In this document: piece after piece, positions 36,075 to 48,865 of the stretch | How the letters are laid out: every line of letters begins with the position of its first letter | Numbering within the stretch: the first letter of the stretch is position 1 | From: Emydura subglobosa | Lineage: Eukaryota; Chordata; Testudines; Chelidae | Direction: 5' to 3' | Length of the DNA: 64,000 nt | NCBI GenBank assembly: GCA_007922225.1 | Contig: ML679972.1 | Span: 37,785,792 to 37,849,791 of the forward strand | Notes under the pieces: model-generated | The model's database searches: none | The model's input: only the letters and a program-made list of their open reading frames with translations | What the model was told of the DNA's origin: nothing | Translations under genes and position numbers: made by a program

Positions 36075-37100
36075 CTGAGTGACTGATTTAGCGCTTCCTC
36101 AATCTTCTCCTGATCCCAGCCCCACCCTGGAAACAAACCTTCCTCCCCCACCCCAGCAGCACAGCTGGGACAGAGCACACAGACACCTGCAAACAGGATT
36201 GGCTGCCCAGGCTCACACCCAGCCAGCCACCCACCCACACGGGCAGGAGGAATCTGTGTGTGTGTGGGGGGGGGGGGAGCTGGGTGGATAAGAGAGACAA
36301 ATGAGCCCCTTTGAAGGCAGCCTGCATTGGTAGAAAGGGGGGAAGGCAACTAATGGGAGCAGGGATGGGCACTTGATTGGTTATTTGCATTTTGGTGGTA
36401 GGTGGGGGCCCTTCTCGGTCAGGCCCTTGTGCCAGGCGCTGCACAGATCCCAGCCGAGATCAGGGCCCCCGTCCCGCCAGGCACTGCGCAGACGCAGAGC
36501 CAGAGTCCCAGCTCCAAAGCACTTCCAGACTCAAGCAACCAAGGCAGGAGTCTCAGCCCCATAGCCCGCCCTGGAGGAGCCACGGCACAGAGAAATGAAA
36601 AGGTCATCCAAGGAGCCTGCAGCAGATCAGGGAATAAAAACCACCACCCCTATGGGGAATTTGTCAGCCTGTTTGCAGTGAAACAAGCCATGCCTGCTGG
36701 GCAGAGCCCAGCCAAACCCAGGAGGGGGGGTGGGATAGATGGCCTGGGTGGGTGTGCCTGAGACTCAGCTGAGCCTGGAAGCTATTGGGCAATGAGACAA
36801 TTTTGTGCAGATTGTCACCTGCGTGGTTTGGGCAGGGTATAGCAGGAATGAGCTCTTTCCAAGCCACTGCCACGGCTAGGGAAACTGAGGCACAGCGCCC
36901 GTGTGTGATTTATGTAGACCGCCTATCCTGCCTCTTCCACTATGGCTACCCCCAGCCCCCTTTATCTGTATGGATGCAGCTGCTGAAACCAGAAGAGGGG
37001 GGATGTGCTACTGGGTTAGATGGGCCCATTGGGCTGAGCCTCCTACTCCAATCCCACAGCCAGAAGCAGGGAGGTTTTTGGAGCACCGACCCTTTTTTAT
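36075..37100. other. Intergenic, unassigned
   Basis: Holds a GT then poly(G) run near 36255-36278, a 'ggcccttgtgccaggcgctgcacag' SINE-associated block at 36418-36500, and a short 'gggaaactgaggcacag' fragment near 36878. No gene is seen. Confidence 0.5.
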
Positions 37101-37109
37101 CTATGTTTG

Positions 37110-37235
37110 TACAGGGTGCTACCATAATGCACCTAATAGCAATAATAATGTACAGCACCTAGCGTAATGGGGTCCTGGGCTATGACTGGGGCTCCTAGTT
37201 GCTACCGTAATACATCTAATAAATAATAATTAGAT
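37110..37235 (+). repeat. 83-bp-unit array, about 1.5 units
   Basis: 'gctaccataatgcacctaatagcaataataatgtacagcacc' starts at 37118 and recurs at 37201, spacing 83, with an AATAATAAT tail. Confidence 0.93.
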
Positions 37236-37489
37236 GACAGGGGAACAATTCATGTTTCTTAATTTGTTTATCTGATGAGGAGACCTGGCAGGTCAGCTGG
37301 GACGAAGGATGTCGCAGCTTAAAAGTGCCCGACCCTGTGCCCAGCCCTGTCATTTGACAGCTGCACGAGTCAGGGCGGCTTTGATCTTACAGCCCTTTAA
37401 TGATACTTTGCCTTTTCCTTGAGCCTATCAATCACCTGATGATCCCAAAGCCCTTTATACACCTGAATGAATGTAACCCCGCCAACTCA

Positions 37490-37650
37490 TCCTGGCAGGG
37501 TAGGTCAGTTCTGCCTCTGGTTTGCTGGATGCCCTTAGGCAAGGCTCCGTGACTCAGTTTCCCCACCTTTAAAACAGGGTGAATGCCCTGGCCGCCTCCG
37601 TAAAGCGCTTTGAGAACTACCGGTGATAAAAGTGAGGGCAGATTCTCGTT
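37490..37650 (+). repeat. CORE/MIR-type SINE
   Basis: 'gactcagtttccccacctttaaaacaggg' with tail 'gtaaagcgctttgagaact'. Confidence 0.88.
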
Positions 37651-37654
37651 ATTA

Positions 37655-38685
37655 ACCGGGAGGCTAATCTGCGATCCAGCCGCCGGAGGGGGGGCCAGAG
37701 CAATGCTCGGGTGGGTGCAGCGGAGGGGATCATCAAGTTTAAGGCTAAAAGGGACCATTAGATCCTGTAAACGACATCCTGTCTAGCACGGACCTTTCCG
37801 TTTCACCCACTTTCCCCTGAAGGGAGCCCAATCACTTGGCTCAGTCCTCTTCTCCTTCCCGCCGTTGTTCGCTGCTTCCCCCCCCCCCCCACCTAGGTCC
37901 GGCTGGGAGGGACTCGCCTGCGGAGTTGGGGCTGGGAGCCGCCCCACACTGATAGAAGGCGGCCCCAGCTGAGTAAGGGCTGGCACAGGTGATGACCTGA
38001 CACCTCCCCACCTCCAGTAACCGGACTCCTGGTGTCCAGCCGGTAGATCTGTCCAGACACTATCGGGTCCCCTTTTGGACCGGACTTTCCGGTTGAAAAC
38101 CAGGCATGTGAGAGAACCAAGAATTGAACTGGTTCAATTTGGAAGTGCTGCTGTGGTGCATCATGGGTAGTTCATTTGCCTCCTGTCCCTGTTCGCCTCT
38201 GTAGGCTGGGCTCCCAGCTGGACTACACCTCCCATGATGCAACATGGCCAGGGGACTCCCATGATGCAATGGCATCCCTCTCTAAAAGGAGCGGCTTTGG
38301 GCCAGCAGTTGCCTCACATGTCCATTCTCCTCCATGGGTGGGGGGCTCCCTGGCCAAACTGCACCTCAGAACTGGCTCCAAGCTTCTGATCCAGATCTCA
38401 GAACCGGAGCCAAACTCCCGAGCTGGGCCCCTATGCCTCTAATGAGCTGAACCAACCCCTGGCGCCCGCAAGCTATGGGGAAGCTGGAATCTGCCTCACA
38501 CCCACCTGCCTTGTAGTTCTGAGCCCACGGGTGAAAACGCAGTGGAGTGGGAGAGTTCGCATGTGGGTTTCTGTGCTGCTTGGGGTGCCTCTAGGGCTAG
38601 AGCATGGCTTCTCCCCACACAGCCCAGCAGTGCCAGCCCCTCCCCAGGCTTGCCATCTTCCCCCACCCTGGCTGAGTCTCTCTCT
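37655..38685. other. Intergenic, unassigned
   Basis: A 'cccatgatgcaac' pair at 38231 and 38259 and C-runs near 37878 are the only structure seen; no gene. Confidence 0.45.
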
Positions 38686-38689
38686 CTGT

Positions 38690-39330
38690 GCCCTTGTTTG
38701 TGTGTGTGTGTTTAGCTGGGGGGAGGTGTGGCTCCATGTGAGTCTTTTTGTTTGGGTGTGTATCTATTTGTGTGTGCTCGCACATGGCTTTGTATATGTG
38801 TCACTGGGTGCATCTCTGATTGTGTATGTGTGTGTGTGTGTCCCTCTCTGTGTCATTTGTAGTTTTGTGTGTATCTTTGTGTGTGTGTGTCTCTCTCTCT
38901 GTCCTTGTGTTTGTGTAGCTGTTTAGCTGGGTATATGTGTCTGGTTTTGTGTGAGTCTCTCTCTCTCTTTGTGCCCTTGTTTTTGTGTGTGTGTTTAGCT
39001 GGGGTGTGTGGCTTCATGTGTCTTTTTGTTTGGGTGTGTATCTATTTGTGTGCCAACATGGCTTTGTGTGTGTCCCTGTGTGCATCTGATTTTGTGTGTG
39101 TGTGTGTGTCTTTCCCTTTGTGGCTGTGTGTTTGTGGTTTGTGTGCATCTTTGTGTGTCTCTCTCTTTTTGTGTTCTTGTGTATCGGTTTGTATGTATCT
39201 GTTTAGCTCGGTGCATGTGGATGGTTTTGCATCTCCTTCATTGTGTTCTTGTTTGTGTGTCTGTTTAGCTGGGAGTGTGTGTGGGTTTGTGGGAGTGTTT
39301 TGTGTGTGTGTCTGTGTGGGTGTCTTGCTG
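38690..39330. repeat. GT-rich satellite-like region with higher-order period
   Basis: Blocks 'tttagctggg...gtctttttgtttgggtgtgtatctatttgtgtg...catggctttgt' recur with an offset of about 283 bp (TAGCTGGG near 38713 and 38996), built from GT, TCTC and TTTG motifs. Confidence 0.85.
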
Positions 39331-39659
39331 TGAGTACCTCTGAGTCTTTCTGTATCTTTTAACCTTCCATGTAGCAAGAGCAGCAGCCACTTTCCCAGTT
39401 GCCCACCCTAAATGTCTCTATACCGCAGCAGCTGGGATAGACCCCCAAGTGCACCCCCCCCCAGGTACCAGAGACTCTCCCAGCAGCTACTGGCAGGGTT
39501 GGGGCCTGTGACCCACAGACTAGCAGCCCCGATTCCATTCAGCAGAGGGCAGCAGCGAACCAATTTGCTATCTGCCGCAGCCAGTTCAGCGGGACCTATT
39601 CACAGTGCAGATGCTCGTTCAAGGGAGGAGGCATCCCAGGGGGTCTTGCAGTAGCACCA

Positions 39660-39905
39660 AGAGGTCTCGGCTGAGATCAAGGCCCCATCGTGCTGGCTGC
39701 TGCACAGACATGGAGTGAGAGACAGTCTCTGCCCCGAAGAGCTTCCAGTCTAAATAGGATGGGAGGGGAAACTGAGGCAGGGAGCCGTGCCGTGACTTGC
39801 CCAAAGTCACCCAGCAGGACAGTGGAAGAGCTGGGAAGGGACCCAGGTCTGCAGAGTCCCAACTCAAAGCCCCTAGCCTCCACGTCAGTCTACACCAGCT
39901 GAGGA
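39660..39905 (-). repeat. CORE-SINE composite, antisense
   Basis: 'atcaaggccccatcgtgctgg', 'gaagagcttccagtctaaatagg', 'gggaaactgaggcagg' and 'cttgcccaaagtcacccagcagg' in inverted order. Confidence 0.85.
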
Positions 39906-40824
39906 TCCGGCCCCAATGTGTTTTGTGGCTGTCCTGACACTCCGGGAGGAGAGTGGGGAGAGAATATAGCTCAGATCAGACCCCCGGTAACAGCTTATTG
40001 ATGAGCAACATACAGAACTGGATATGGGGGAGTGGCGGGGACTGGTGCGTTTCCCACATGGCCCTTCTGCAGCCCCTCGTGGCGGCTCCTTGCAGCTCAC
40101 AGCAGAGGGACCTGATGCAGCAGCTGTCCCCAGAAGGGCGCACAGACAGAAAAGCCATCACTCTTTGTTGCTGTTACAGGGCGTTCTGCTCAAAAGACCC
40201 TCCTCCCCCTTTAAAATCCCAGCGCCATCCGCCTTTGAAATAAAACCCGGGGGGGAGAAACTTTTCCTTCAAAGGCACTTTCTGCCAGATTAGCTGGGAA
40301 GAAGCCTCAGCCATGGGCTTTGGGTGGGGAAAGAGGCTGGATGGCCTGGATTTTGGGTGGGTGGGGGGATTTCATAGCCACAAACCCCATCCCCCACGCA
40401 TTTTTAAACCCAGCACAACTGTTCTTACCAACCCCCCCATGACTCAGACGTCAGCTTCCCATCCGGCCTGGGACGGGGTGGATTTAAGTGCCCGGTAACC
40501 CGTTCTAAGGATTCTCCCCTTTCCCCATGTGCTTCATACGTAAATCTTTACTCCTGGGGGAGAGATTCCCCCCTGCTGCTTTTCTCCATCCCTTTAAGAT
40601 GGGGCCTGAAGTGGAAAAGGAAAAACCAAAAAAGATGCCTACAAGAATTTTTTCCTTCAGAGTCTTTCAAAGCCGGAAAAGTCCACGCGGGAGCCTGAAA
40701 TTCCATTTGTCATCATAGGAAACGCACATTGGCTGGCCCGAGTAGTGGGACAATGATGCTAAAGATAAAAGTGGTGTAATAATTATACCTATAGACCCGG
40801 AACGAGATCCTAGCCCCCACTGCG

Positions 40825-41035
40825 TCAGGTGCTGTACATACCCCGACCAAGATCAGGGCCCAGTTGTGCCAGGAGCTGCACTGACACATAGTGAGAGACA
40901 GCCACTCCTTCAAGAGCTGACAGTCTGCCTACACTGAGAAGGGAAACTGAGGCCCACAGTCACACAGCAGGTGGGGTGGTAGAACTAGGAATAGAACCCA
41001 GGTGTCCTGATTCCTAGCCCAGTGCCTTGTCACAA
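40825..41035 (-). repeat. CORE-SINE composite, antisense
   Basis: 'agatcagggcccagttgtgcc', 'caagagctgacagtctgcc', 'gggaaactgaggcccacag' and 'aatagaacccaggtgtcctg'. Confidence 0.85.
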
Positions 41036-41354
41036 TCTCATGTGATGCCATCTTCAGCTTTCCTAGCCCTGTGTGAATTTTCCTTTCCCCTTTCTTGTCA
41101 ATTTCCAGGGGGGGAGGGCTGAGCAGGGGTGGCAGAACGGGTCCCTGCTCCCACCTGCCCACGCCAGATCATTGCCTTCAGGAAGGCAGCATGTGCATTC
41201 AGCCCAGGAATGCGTGTCCTTTGCAACGTGCATTTCAGCCCAGGTTTGCGGCGTACTGGACACACATGACCCCTCACGCCGCCGCTTGGGAGCTACGGGA
41301 GAGAGTTTTTCCCACTGTTCAGATGGGGACAATGAGTCATCACCACTCACATAG

Positions 41355-41690
41355 CTTCAGAATTGGGAACAGAACCCAGGCGTCCGGGCTGTCGGTTTCC
41401 TTCTCTAACTCAGCCCCATGTGCTCGAGGAGAACCCAGGCGTCCTGACTCACTGCACTAACCACTAAACCACAGTCTCTTGTCACAGCTGGCCACTGCAC
41501 CCAGGAGGGCTGATTCCCAGCCTCCCCCTGCTCTAACCACTAGGTACCTCTCTCCTCAGGAAGCTGGGGTTAGAACCCAGGAGTCCAGACTCCCAGCCCC
41601 TGCTCTAATTCACTAGACTCCCTCTCCCTTCCTTCCCAGTGCTGACTCCCAGCCTCCCTGCTCTAACCTACTAGCTTCCATTCCAGATCA
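41355..41690 (-). repeat. tRNA-like monomer array
   Basis: Four to five diverged antisense units with 'aacccaggcgtcctgactc', 'ctaaccactaggtacc' and 'agaacccaggagtccagac'. Confidence 0.9.
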
Positions 41691-42054
41691 GGGGCAGCTG
41701 AGTGACTAGTTGTAACCAAAGCCAGGTGCAGCCGATGGGGGGGAGATACAGGCCATTTACTGGACCTGGTCACCGGAGGATGGATAATTCTGCTGCTTGC
41801 CAGTGGAGGGCGCCACTGTGAGGGAGGTTGCACAGGGATTAGTAAATCAGGTCAGGGGCTGACGCCGCTCAGCTTCAGATCCCATCAATTGGCAAATGTA
41901 ACATGCGTGTCTGTGTCTCACCCATGCCCCAGCCGGCTGCTCTCAGGTCTGCACCAGCTGGGGGCGCTGGTCTCTGCTGAGTGATGTGGGCTTCTGTGTT
42001 GCTCCGTGCAGCTTCCTGCAATGGGCCTTCGGGGCCTTTGCTCATGGAGGCTCC

Positions 42055-42965
42055 TAGACTCTCAGGTCAGAAGGGACCAATATGATCCTCTAGTCTGACC
42101 TCCTGCACAACGCAGGCTGCAGAGCCTCAGCCCCCGGTCCTGTAGTAGACCCCTGACCTAGGACTGAGTTATTGAAGTCCTCACATCGTGGTTTAAAGAC
42201 TTTAAGGTACAGAGAATCCACCAGGAAGCGAGCCGTGCCCCATGCTGCAGAGGAAGGCAAAAAACCCACAGAGCCTTTGCCAATCTGCCCTGGGGGAAAA
42301 TTCCTTCCTGACCCCAAATATGGCGATCAGTTAAACCCTGAGCATGTGGGCAAGACTCACCAGCCAGACACCCAAGAAAGAATTCTCTGTAATAACTCAG
42401 AACCCATCACGTCTAACGTCCCATCACAGGCCACTGGGCATATCTACCACCAGTAGCCAAAGATCAGTTAATTGCCAAACTAGGCTGGCCCATCACACCT
42501 TCCCCTCCAGACATTTATCAAGCTCAGTTTTGAAGCCAGCTAGGATTTTTGCCCCCCATTGCTCCCATTGGGAGGCTGTTCCAGAACTTCACTCGTCTGA
42601 TGGTTAGAAACCTGCATCTAATTTCAAGTCTAAACTTCCTGATGGCCAGTTTCTATTCATTAGTTCTTGTGTCCACATTGGCACTTAACTTAAATAACTC
42701 CTCTTCCTCCCTGGTGTTTATCCCTCTGATATATTTATAGAGAGCAATCATATCTCCCCTCAGCCTTCTTTTGGTTAGGCTAAATAAGCCAAGCTCTTTG
42801 AGTCTCCTCTTATAAGGCAGGTTTCCATTCTGCACATCGTCCTAGTGAGCCCTTCTCTGCACCTGTTCCAGTCTGAATTTATCTTTCTTAAACAGGGGGG
42901 ACCAGAACTGCAAACAGTATTCCAGATGGGGCCTCACCAGCGTCTTGTATAACGGTACTAACACC
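42055..42965 (-). mobile_element. CR1 LINE, 3' portion
   Basis: On the plus strand it begins with the antisense of the CR1 3' tail (TCAGAAGGGACCAATATGAT and following 'tctgacctcctgca'). It continues antisense through the UTR and the ORF2 C-terminus. The minus-strand frame at 42653-42835 is clearly CR1 (NLPYKRRLKELGLFSLTKRR). Confidence 0.9.
42653..42835 (-). pseudogene. CR1 ORF2 C-terminal remnant
   Basis: A 60-residue minus-strand frame with the family's conserved ...LPYKRRLKELGLFSLTKRR and LRGDMIALYKYI stretches, the very end of CR1 ORF2 after the reverse-transcriptase domain. Truncated relic; no independent function expected. Confidence 0.85.
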
Positions 42966-43284
42966 TCCCTATCTCTACTGGAGCATCAGTGGGACTCCAC
43001 TGCACCGCGGCGGGGTGAACAGCAGGTTCAGGGGGGTGCAGCTAGGTTAGGCAACGGTGGAAGAACCCAGGAATCCTGAGTCCCAGCCCTTCTTGCGCTA
43101 ACTACTACGTCCCACTCCCCTTCCAGAGCCCACGGCCTCATCACTGCAGATGTCTGAGCATCAGGTGTGGGAGGGAGCAGGCAGAGCACAGTCTTCTGAT
43201 GTGTATTGTGGTAGCACACACAGAGCAGGACTCTGTCCTGCCAGCAGGGGGCACAGTACTCACACACATGGGCATGTCACAATC

Positions 43285-43520
43285 CCTCCAATCCCTCCAG
43301 CAGGGACACACACACACACACAGAGCACAATCCCTTCATCAGGGACACACACACGCACACATACACGGGCATGTCACAATCCCTCTATTGGGGGAAACAC
43401 ACACAAAGTCACAGTATCTCCAGAAGACACACACACACACACACACATGAGCATGTCACAATCCCTCCATCAGGGGGACACACACAAGGTCACAATACCT
43501 CCAACAGGGACAGACAGACA
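43285..43520. repeat. CA-rich minisatellite
   Basis: Units 'catgtcacaatccctccatcaggg' followed by CACACA runs recur about every 50-75 bp, four to five times; each joins a unique 24-bp phrase to a microsatellite. Confidence 0.88.
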
Positions 43521-43524
43521 GACA

Positions 43525-45775
43525 GACTCCAGGTCTGCAACAGGGGGCAGCTCTCATGTGCGCTGGGCTAACTTGAGTGTAGCTCACTGCAGGGACCTGG
43601 GGGGTCCTTTTAAAAGGGGGTCTCATTTGCAGACAGTGCTGAGCACCCCACGCCCACCTCTCTGGAAAACAGCCCCCCCCCCCCCAGTCACTACTGAAAA
43701 AAGTGACATGCCCCAGGGCCAAACAAACCCCAGGGGTCCGCTCCTCCATTGCCCCCCCCCCTCCGAAATCATTCACACCAATGCAGACTGCTCCCCATTG
43801 ACCCCGCTTTGCACCAGGCATGAATGACCCAGCCAGGGTCCAGGGTGCTGGACAGATATGGGTGAGAGCGGCAGTGACAGGAGTGGGGGGTGGGGGTCTT
43901 TGCACCCATGCATCCCGTGGCCTATTATGTCCTTCCCATGTTCACCAAAGGCATTTTGCCGGACTCCCCCGCCCCCATCCCAGGACAAGCAGACAAAGCC
44001 CCTTTCAAGCAGGACGGCCTCCCCTTTGAACCCGGACAGATGTTCCGTCTCAGCGGGGGGCCCGCAGAAATCCCACCGCCTGGCCCCTCCCCGCCTCCTT
44101 CCACAGGGGCAGCTGAGTCTGTCTTATGCCACCTCGGCTTTATTCTCCAGCCCCCCACTGACCCCCGGGGCCTCGCCCAGAAGCAGCGGAGCCGGGGTCA
44201 CTCCCAAACAGGGATGGTCAGAGCAGTTTCATCCACTGTTTTCCCGGGGTGTCATTTCAGAAAAATTGGGGGAGGAGAGGGAAGTGGAGGGGATAATGTT
44301 GTGTCAGCATCTGAAACAGGGCATGTGATTATTATATTACACCCGTCTTGGGGGGCGGGGAGTGGAAGACATAATGGAGCAGATGGAGTTATGAAAAGTC
44401 TGGAAGGGCAAACCAGGGTCGGGGGGCAGGTGTGGGGGAGGGGACACAACTGCCCTCCCTTGTCCCATGGCATCTGAGGCCTCAGCAGTTTTCTGTCAAT
44501 TTTGGGGGGGCAAAACTGTCTCGATTTTAATGGCATTTTGGTTGGGGGAGGGAAAATGGCCCGACATCCTGGCTGGACTTTTATTTGTTTGTAAGTTGCC
44601 TTGATTTCAGCTTGTCTCAAAAATGTCACATTTTAAATGGATTTGACTGGCCCGAACCAAACCTGGCTGGTGCTCACGGAGGGGTGAGGGGGGGAATGGC
44701 CCGTTCATTCATGGCGGATGGTGGCTTACCGGCCTGCCAGACCCTCTTAAAGACTTAGCTACAGAGCAACGCAGGTGGCACATCAGACACGATGAGGCTA
44801 AACCTTTGTGGATTTGACTTGATGATGATTAAGCTTTTTTTTTAATATTGGTGCTTGAAAAAGGTCCAGATTCGGTCATTTTGTCCCAATTCGGGATGAA
44901 TTTCTCCCCAAAATCTCAAATTTTTGCCGGATAGAAAAATCTGCTGTCCAGCCAGCTCTCCACCCAGGAGGAGGGGCAGGGTGGGGGACTGACAGCGCCG
45001 GCCGAGCCACTAACATCCCATTGCGTTAACGGGCTGGGCGTTCCCTTTGGCTGGGATGTGTCCCGTCCCGCGCAATGCCGCGTGGTGCTTCTGTCTCCCT
45101 CTAGTGGCGGGTGGTGGATGAGCCGGCTCCGACCCTGGCTAACACAGTGGGTCTTCTGGCTCAGGCTGCAGAGGGTAAGACCCAGAGGCCTGAGGCTTAA
45201 TCCCCACTGCCCAGCAAAGAGGGTGTTACAGACGCGGGGTCAGTACAGGACGCTCAGGCATGGCACAGTCAGTAACTGTGTGGGATCAGACAGGCCGGGG
45301 CCTGAGCCACCCTCTCGTGGGCAGGGCTGTGGTACATCAGGGGAAGGGATAGGAGAGCAGGATGGGGGAAGTTGCCTCCCCCCCCCAGCCTCAGGGTCAC
45401 AGATGCAGCCCGTGGGAATAAACAAGATCGGTACAAAAGGATGGTGACCGTGCTAGCTCCAGCGTTCCAGTCAGGGCCCGGCTGCAGGCCCCCCCTCCCT
45501 GTCTCTCTGGGGGACCCCCAACGGGGAGGCTAATAGGTCCCCGCTGTGTGTGTGTGGGGGGGGGAAGCGGAAGAGTCTGCCCAGGATGCAGATCCATGGC
45601 ATCGTGTGCCCCCTCCCCCACCTGAAAGTTAGCAGCAGGGGTTCGGGACGGGCAAACTCACATCACCTTCGTCCCGGCCTGCCCGAGCTCCGCAGGGCGA
45701 GAGTGTTGGCTGCGGATTCACCGGTCTGCAGGAGTGAGAGGGGAAGAGGTCACGCTCCTCTCTCTGAGCCGGTAG
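43525..45775. other. Intergenic, unassigned
   Basis: C-runs at 43673-43685 and 43753-43762, AT-rich degenerate sequence at 44510-44950, and a CTCF-like CTCCCTCTAGTGGCGG at 45095-45110. No coding gene is recognised. Confidence 0.45.
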
Positions 45776-45779
45776 TAGA

Positions 45780-45905
45780 CCCCAGGAGTCCTGGCTCCCA
45801 GAACCCCCCTGCTCTAACCCCCTAGAGCCCATTCCCCTCCTGGAGTCAGGAATGGAGTCCTGGCTGTCAAGTCCTGCTCTAACCACTAGACCCCACTCCC
45901 CTCCC
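45780..45905 (-). repeat. tRNA-like monomers
   Basis: Two antisense units ('cccaggagtcctggctccc', 'ctctaaccactagacccc'). Confidence 0.88.
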
Positions 45906-46339
45906 TGAGGCTGAAGGAGAAAACCCTGCACACCGCCAGCAGCAGGTAGCTGCAGTGGAGGGGGATGAAATAGGTGCACTGTCCCTTTAAAAGAGCCAGT
46001 TCCCATGTGTGGCGGGAAGGCAGGGAGCTCTGGCCAGCTGCTGGCTACTCGCCAGGGCAGCACCTGCCTTCCGTGCCGCTGGGAGGGGCCCAGGGGGACA
46101 CGGCCTTTGCTGTTGCCTGGGGTGCTGGAGCCCCCCTGGGCTTGTTTCCCATCCACGTGGAAGAGGAACAGTGGGGGGATGGGCTCAGATTCCCAAGGCA
46201 AAGCCTGGGAAATCCCAGATCAACCCCCCCCCCCATCCCCGGGGAGTGTCCAGAGACGGGTGGGGTGCGTCTGGCTGCAGGGCCCAACTCCCGTCCCCTT
46301 GGCTCCTAACGCCCAGAAAAGGGAATAGGGCATGCTTGC

Positions 46340-46640
46340 AGCTGGGGATGGAACCCAGGAATCCCGGCTCCCGCCCCCCCTTCTAACCCACCTTCCCCCG
46401 GCTGGAAACAGAACCCAGGAATCCTGATTCCCAGCCCCGCTTCATCGCTCTAACCCAGGAGATCCGACTCCCAGAGGCAGGGATAGAACCCAGGACTCCT
46501 GACTCCTAGCCACCCCCCCAACTCTCCTCTCAGAGCTGGGCACAGAACCCAGGAGTCCTGGCTCAGAGCTCCCCACCCCCATTCCTGTTTCTTTTATCCA
46601 CTAGCCCTCACTCCAATAGAACCCTGGAGTCCTGAGTCCC
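46340..46640 (-). repeat. tRNA-like monomer array
   Basis: Four antisense units with 'gatggaacccaggaatcccg', 'gaaacagaacccaggaatcc' and 'cacagaacccaggagtcctg'. Confidence 0.9.
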
Positions 46641-47139
46641 ACTGTGGATTCTCTTAATTCAGTTTAGTTTAAACCTGATCCTGACGGACTGAAGGACACA
46701 GGGACGGGGGCGAGGAGGGGAGGCGGATTACGGAGGGAGGAGAATCAGTGGGGGAGGGGAGAACACGGAATCCCCCCTCAGAGGGGGCTAGGGGAGTTAT
46801 GGGCGCAGGTGCCTCTCAGGCAGCAGTTGGGCTGAAGGTCTGGTAGGAGCCGTTGGCTTCTGCGGTCGAGCCGGGAAGCCCTCTGCTCTAATCAGGAAGC
46901 GCAGGGGCACGGCGGGCGCTAACTGCTCTGCAGCTCTCCGGGCTCAGAGCCAGAGGTGGCAGGGCTGGGACAGCATCCCCCATCACGCACTCACCGGCCC
47001 TGGAGTCTTGGTGTGGCCCTGCCACATCTGCCCAGCAGCTGGAAAATGCCCACGGGCCTACTAGGCTGTGGGGTTGGAGGTGAGTCCTGGCATTCATGCC
47101 CTGTTGTGCCAGTCTTGGAGAACGCAAATCCTTCCCTAG

Positions 47140-47300
47140 AGACCTGGCGTGCAAATTTGCCAGCACTGTGGGTGTGCAAATCCTGACGCTAGTAAGCTGA
47201 TGTGCAAATCCGACTACAGTGAGTGTGCAAATCCTGGCACTAGAGCTCGAGTGTGCAAACACCACTGTGCTCAGGGCCTGGGAGTGTGCAAATCCTGCTG
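47140..47300. repeat. Diverged minisatellite with GTGCAAAT cores
   Basis: GTGCAAAT occurs at 47149, 47174, 47202, 47225 and 47286, with GTGCAAAC at 47253; spacing is 22-33 bp with related flanks 'gtgtgcaaatcctg'. Confidence 0.85.
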
Positions 47301-47309
47301 CAGATGGCG

Positions 47310-48095
47310 GCTGGGAGTGTTGCAACTAGCACTAGCACATTGCACTCGCCAGGCGTGTAAACCCAGATGCTTGTGCACTGGTGTACAAAATGCCACCCTG
47401 TGCTCAGGAAGCTGGGCGTGTGGAGCCCAAGCACTGAGAGCGTTCACCTTGTGACACACAGACCAACCACACACCAGCATGTGCAAACGCGCAACGCACC
47501 CACCCGCCCCCCCGGTAGAGAATGCAGCTGAGCTAAACTGAGCTGCAGATATGCCCCCATGGGAATGCTCTTCCTGCACATCCTCCAGGGCTGGAGTTGT
47601 TCCCATTTGTGCATATGTGTGCGTGTGGCTATCAGCTCAGCCCAGCTGGCGGCCAAGGGGCTTGCGGGGAAAGGGCAGAAGAGATAGAGGGACTATGACA
47701 CTCTGTTTACATGCAGCTGGTTCTTAGCTCCTCCGTGCCCCCGCTGCTTTCGGGGTGCCCAGCAGCTGCACAAGGCTCTGGGGACTGGGGCAGGTCATCA
47801 CCCCTTCGTGGTGAGGCTTGGGTTAGGCGGGCAAGGTGGCAGGGAAACTGCAGACATCTCGCTTGGCACACCCATGGTCAGATCAATGGGTCCATCAGTC
47901 CGGTAACACCCCCTCCCTGCTGCCCCAGCTCCAACCAGAGGGGTATCTTGCACACAGTCACCCCCAGTTATGGGTGGGCAAGCCCAGAACAAAAGGACTA
48001 AGAACATGAATGGTGACAGCGGAGGTTAAAATACACCATGGGTAGAGCCTGGAAGGCTGGGATCAGGGCTCCTGGGGTCTGTTCTGTGAAGTGAG
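47310..48095. other. Intergenic, unassigned
   Basis: Mixed unique-looking sequence; no gene signal recognised. Confidence 0.4.
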
Positions 48096-48099
48096 AGGG

Positions 48100-48365
48100 G
48101 TCCAGCGGTCAGAGCAAAACTGGGCGCTAGGAAACCTGGGTTCTAGTGCTAGATCTGGGAGGGGAGTGGGGTCTAGTGGTTAGTGCAAGGGGGGGCCTGG
48201 GAGTCAGGAGTCCTGGGTCCCATTCCCAACTCTGGGAGGGAAGTGGGGTCTAGTGCTTAATGCAAGTGGATCACTTAGACCTTCACCTCTCCCTGCACAG
48301 GGTTGGGGATAGAACCCAGGAATACTGACTCCCAGAATGCCCTGCTCTAACCACAGGACAACACT
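48100..48365. repeat. tRNA-like monomers in both orientations
   Basis: Two to three sense units ('ggagtggggtctagtggttagtgcaagg', 'aggagtcctgggtcccattccc') are followed at about 48295 by an antisense unit ('gatagaacccaggaatactg'). Confidence 0.9.
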
Positions 48366-48865
48366 GTCTCCCAAGACTTTCTCCCCAAGCCTGCAGCAGC
48401 AGCTGCCCTGGCGATGCGGCAGGGCGGGACTGGGTGATGTTTGTGACCGTTGCTTGAACGATTATATAACGGCGGGTGCCAGGCGCCGCGGAGTCATGGG
48501 GTGGGAATAGCAGAACTGGCAGCTGTTGGCCGGGAGGGGAAGCAGGGGGGGAAGGAAGGGGCAGAGGGATAGAGGGGGGAGAAGCTATGTGAAGGGGGAA
48601 TGTGGGGTTGGTGGCATAGATGGGTTGTAATAAATTATTTTGCCTGGAGACGTTGCCCATCGATGCCAGGGGAGAGGCGTCATCAACTGTATTTTCAGGG
48701 TCGCGGTGAAAGAGCTCTTGAGAAATAGTCTGGGAGGTGTGTGTGTGTACGCACACGCGTGTGCTCCCCCCTCCCAACAGCCCCAGATCTGTGTCCCCAC
48801 TGGGATCAGCTCAATGCATCCTTTATATGCCAGAAAGGCAGGACGGCCCCGACTTTGGGGTGCCT

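Noticed and set aside
38531..39333. Cys/Val/Leu-rich frames resembling membrane proteins
   Set aside because: Artefacts of GT-repeat translation (VCVCV patterns).
43150..43827. 225-codon His/Thr-rich frame
   Set aside because: Runs through CA microsatellite units; open by composition only.
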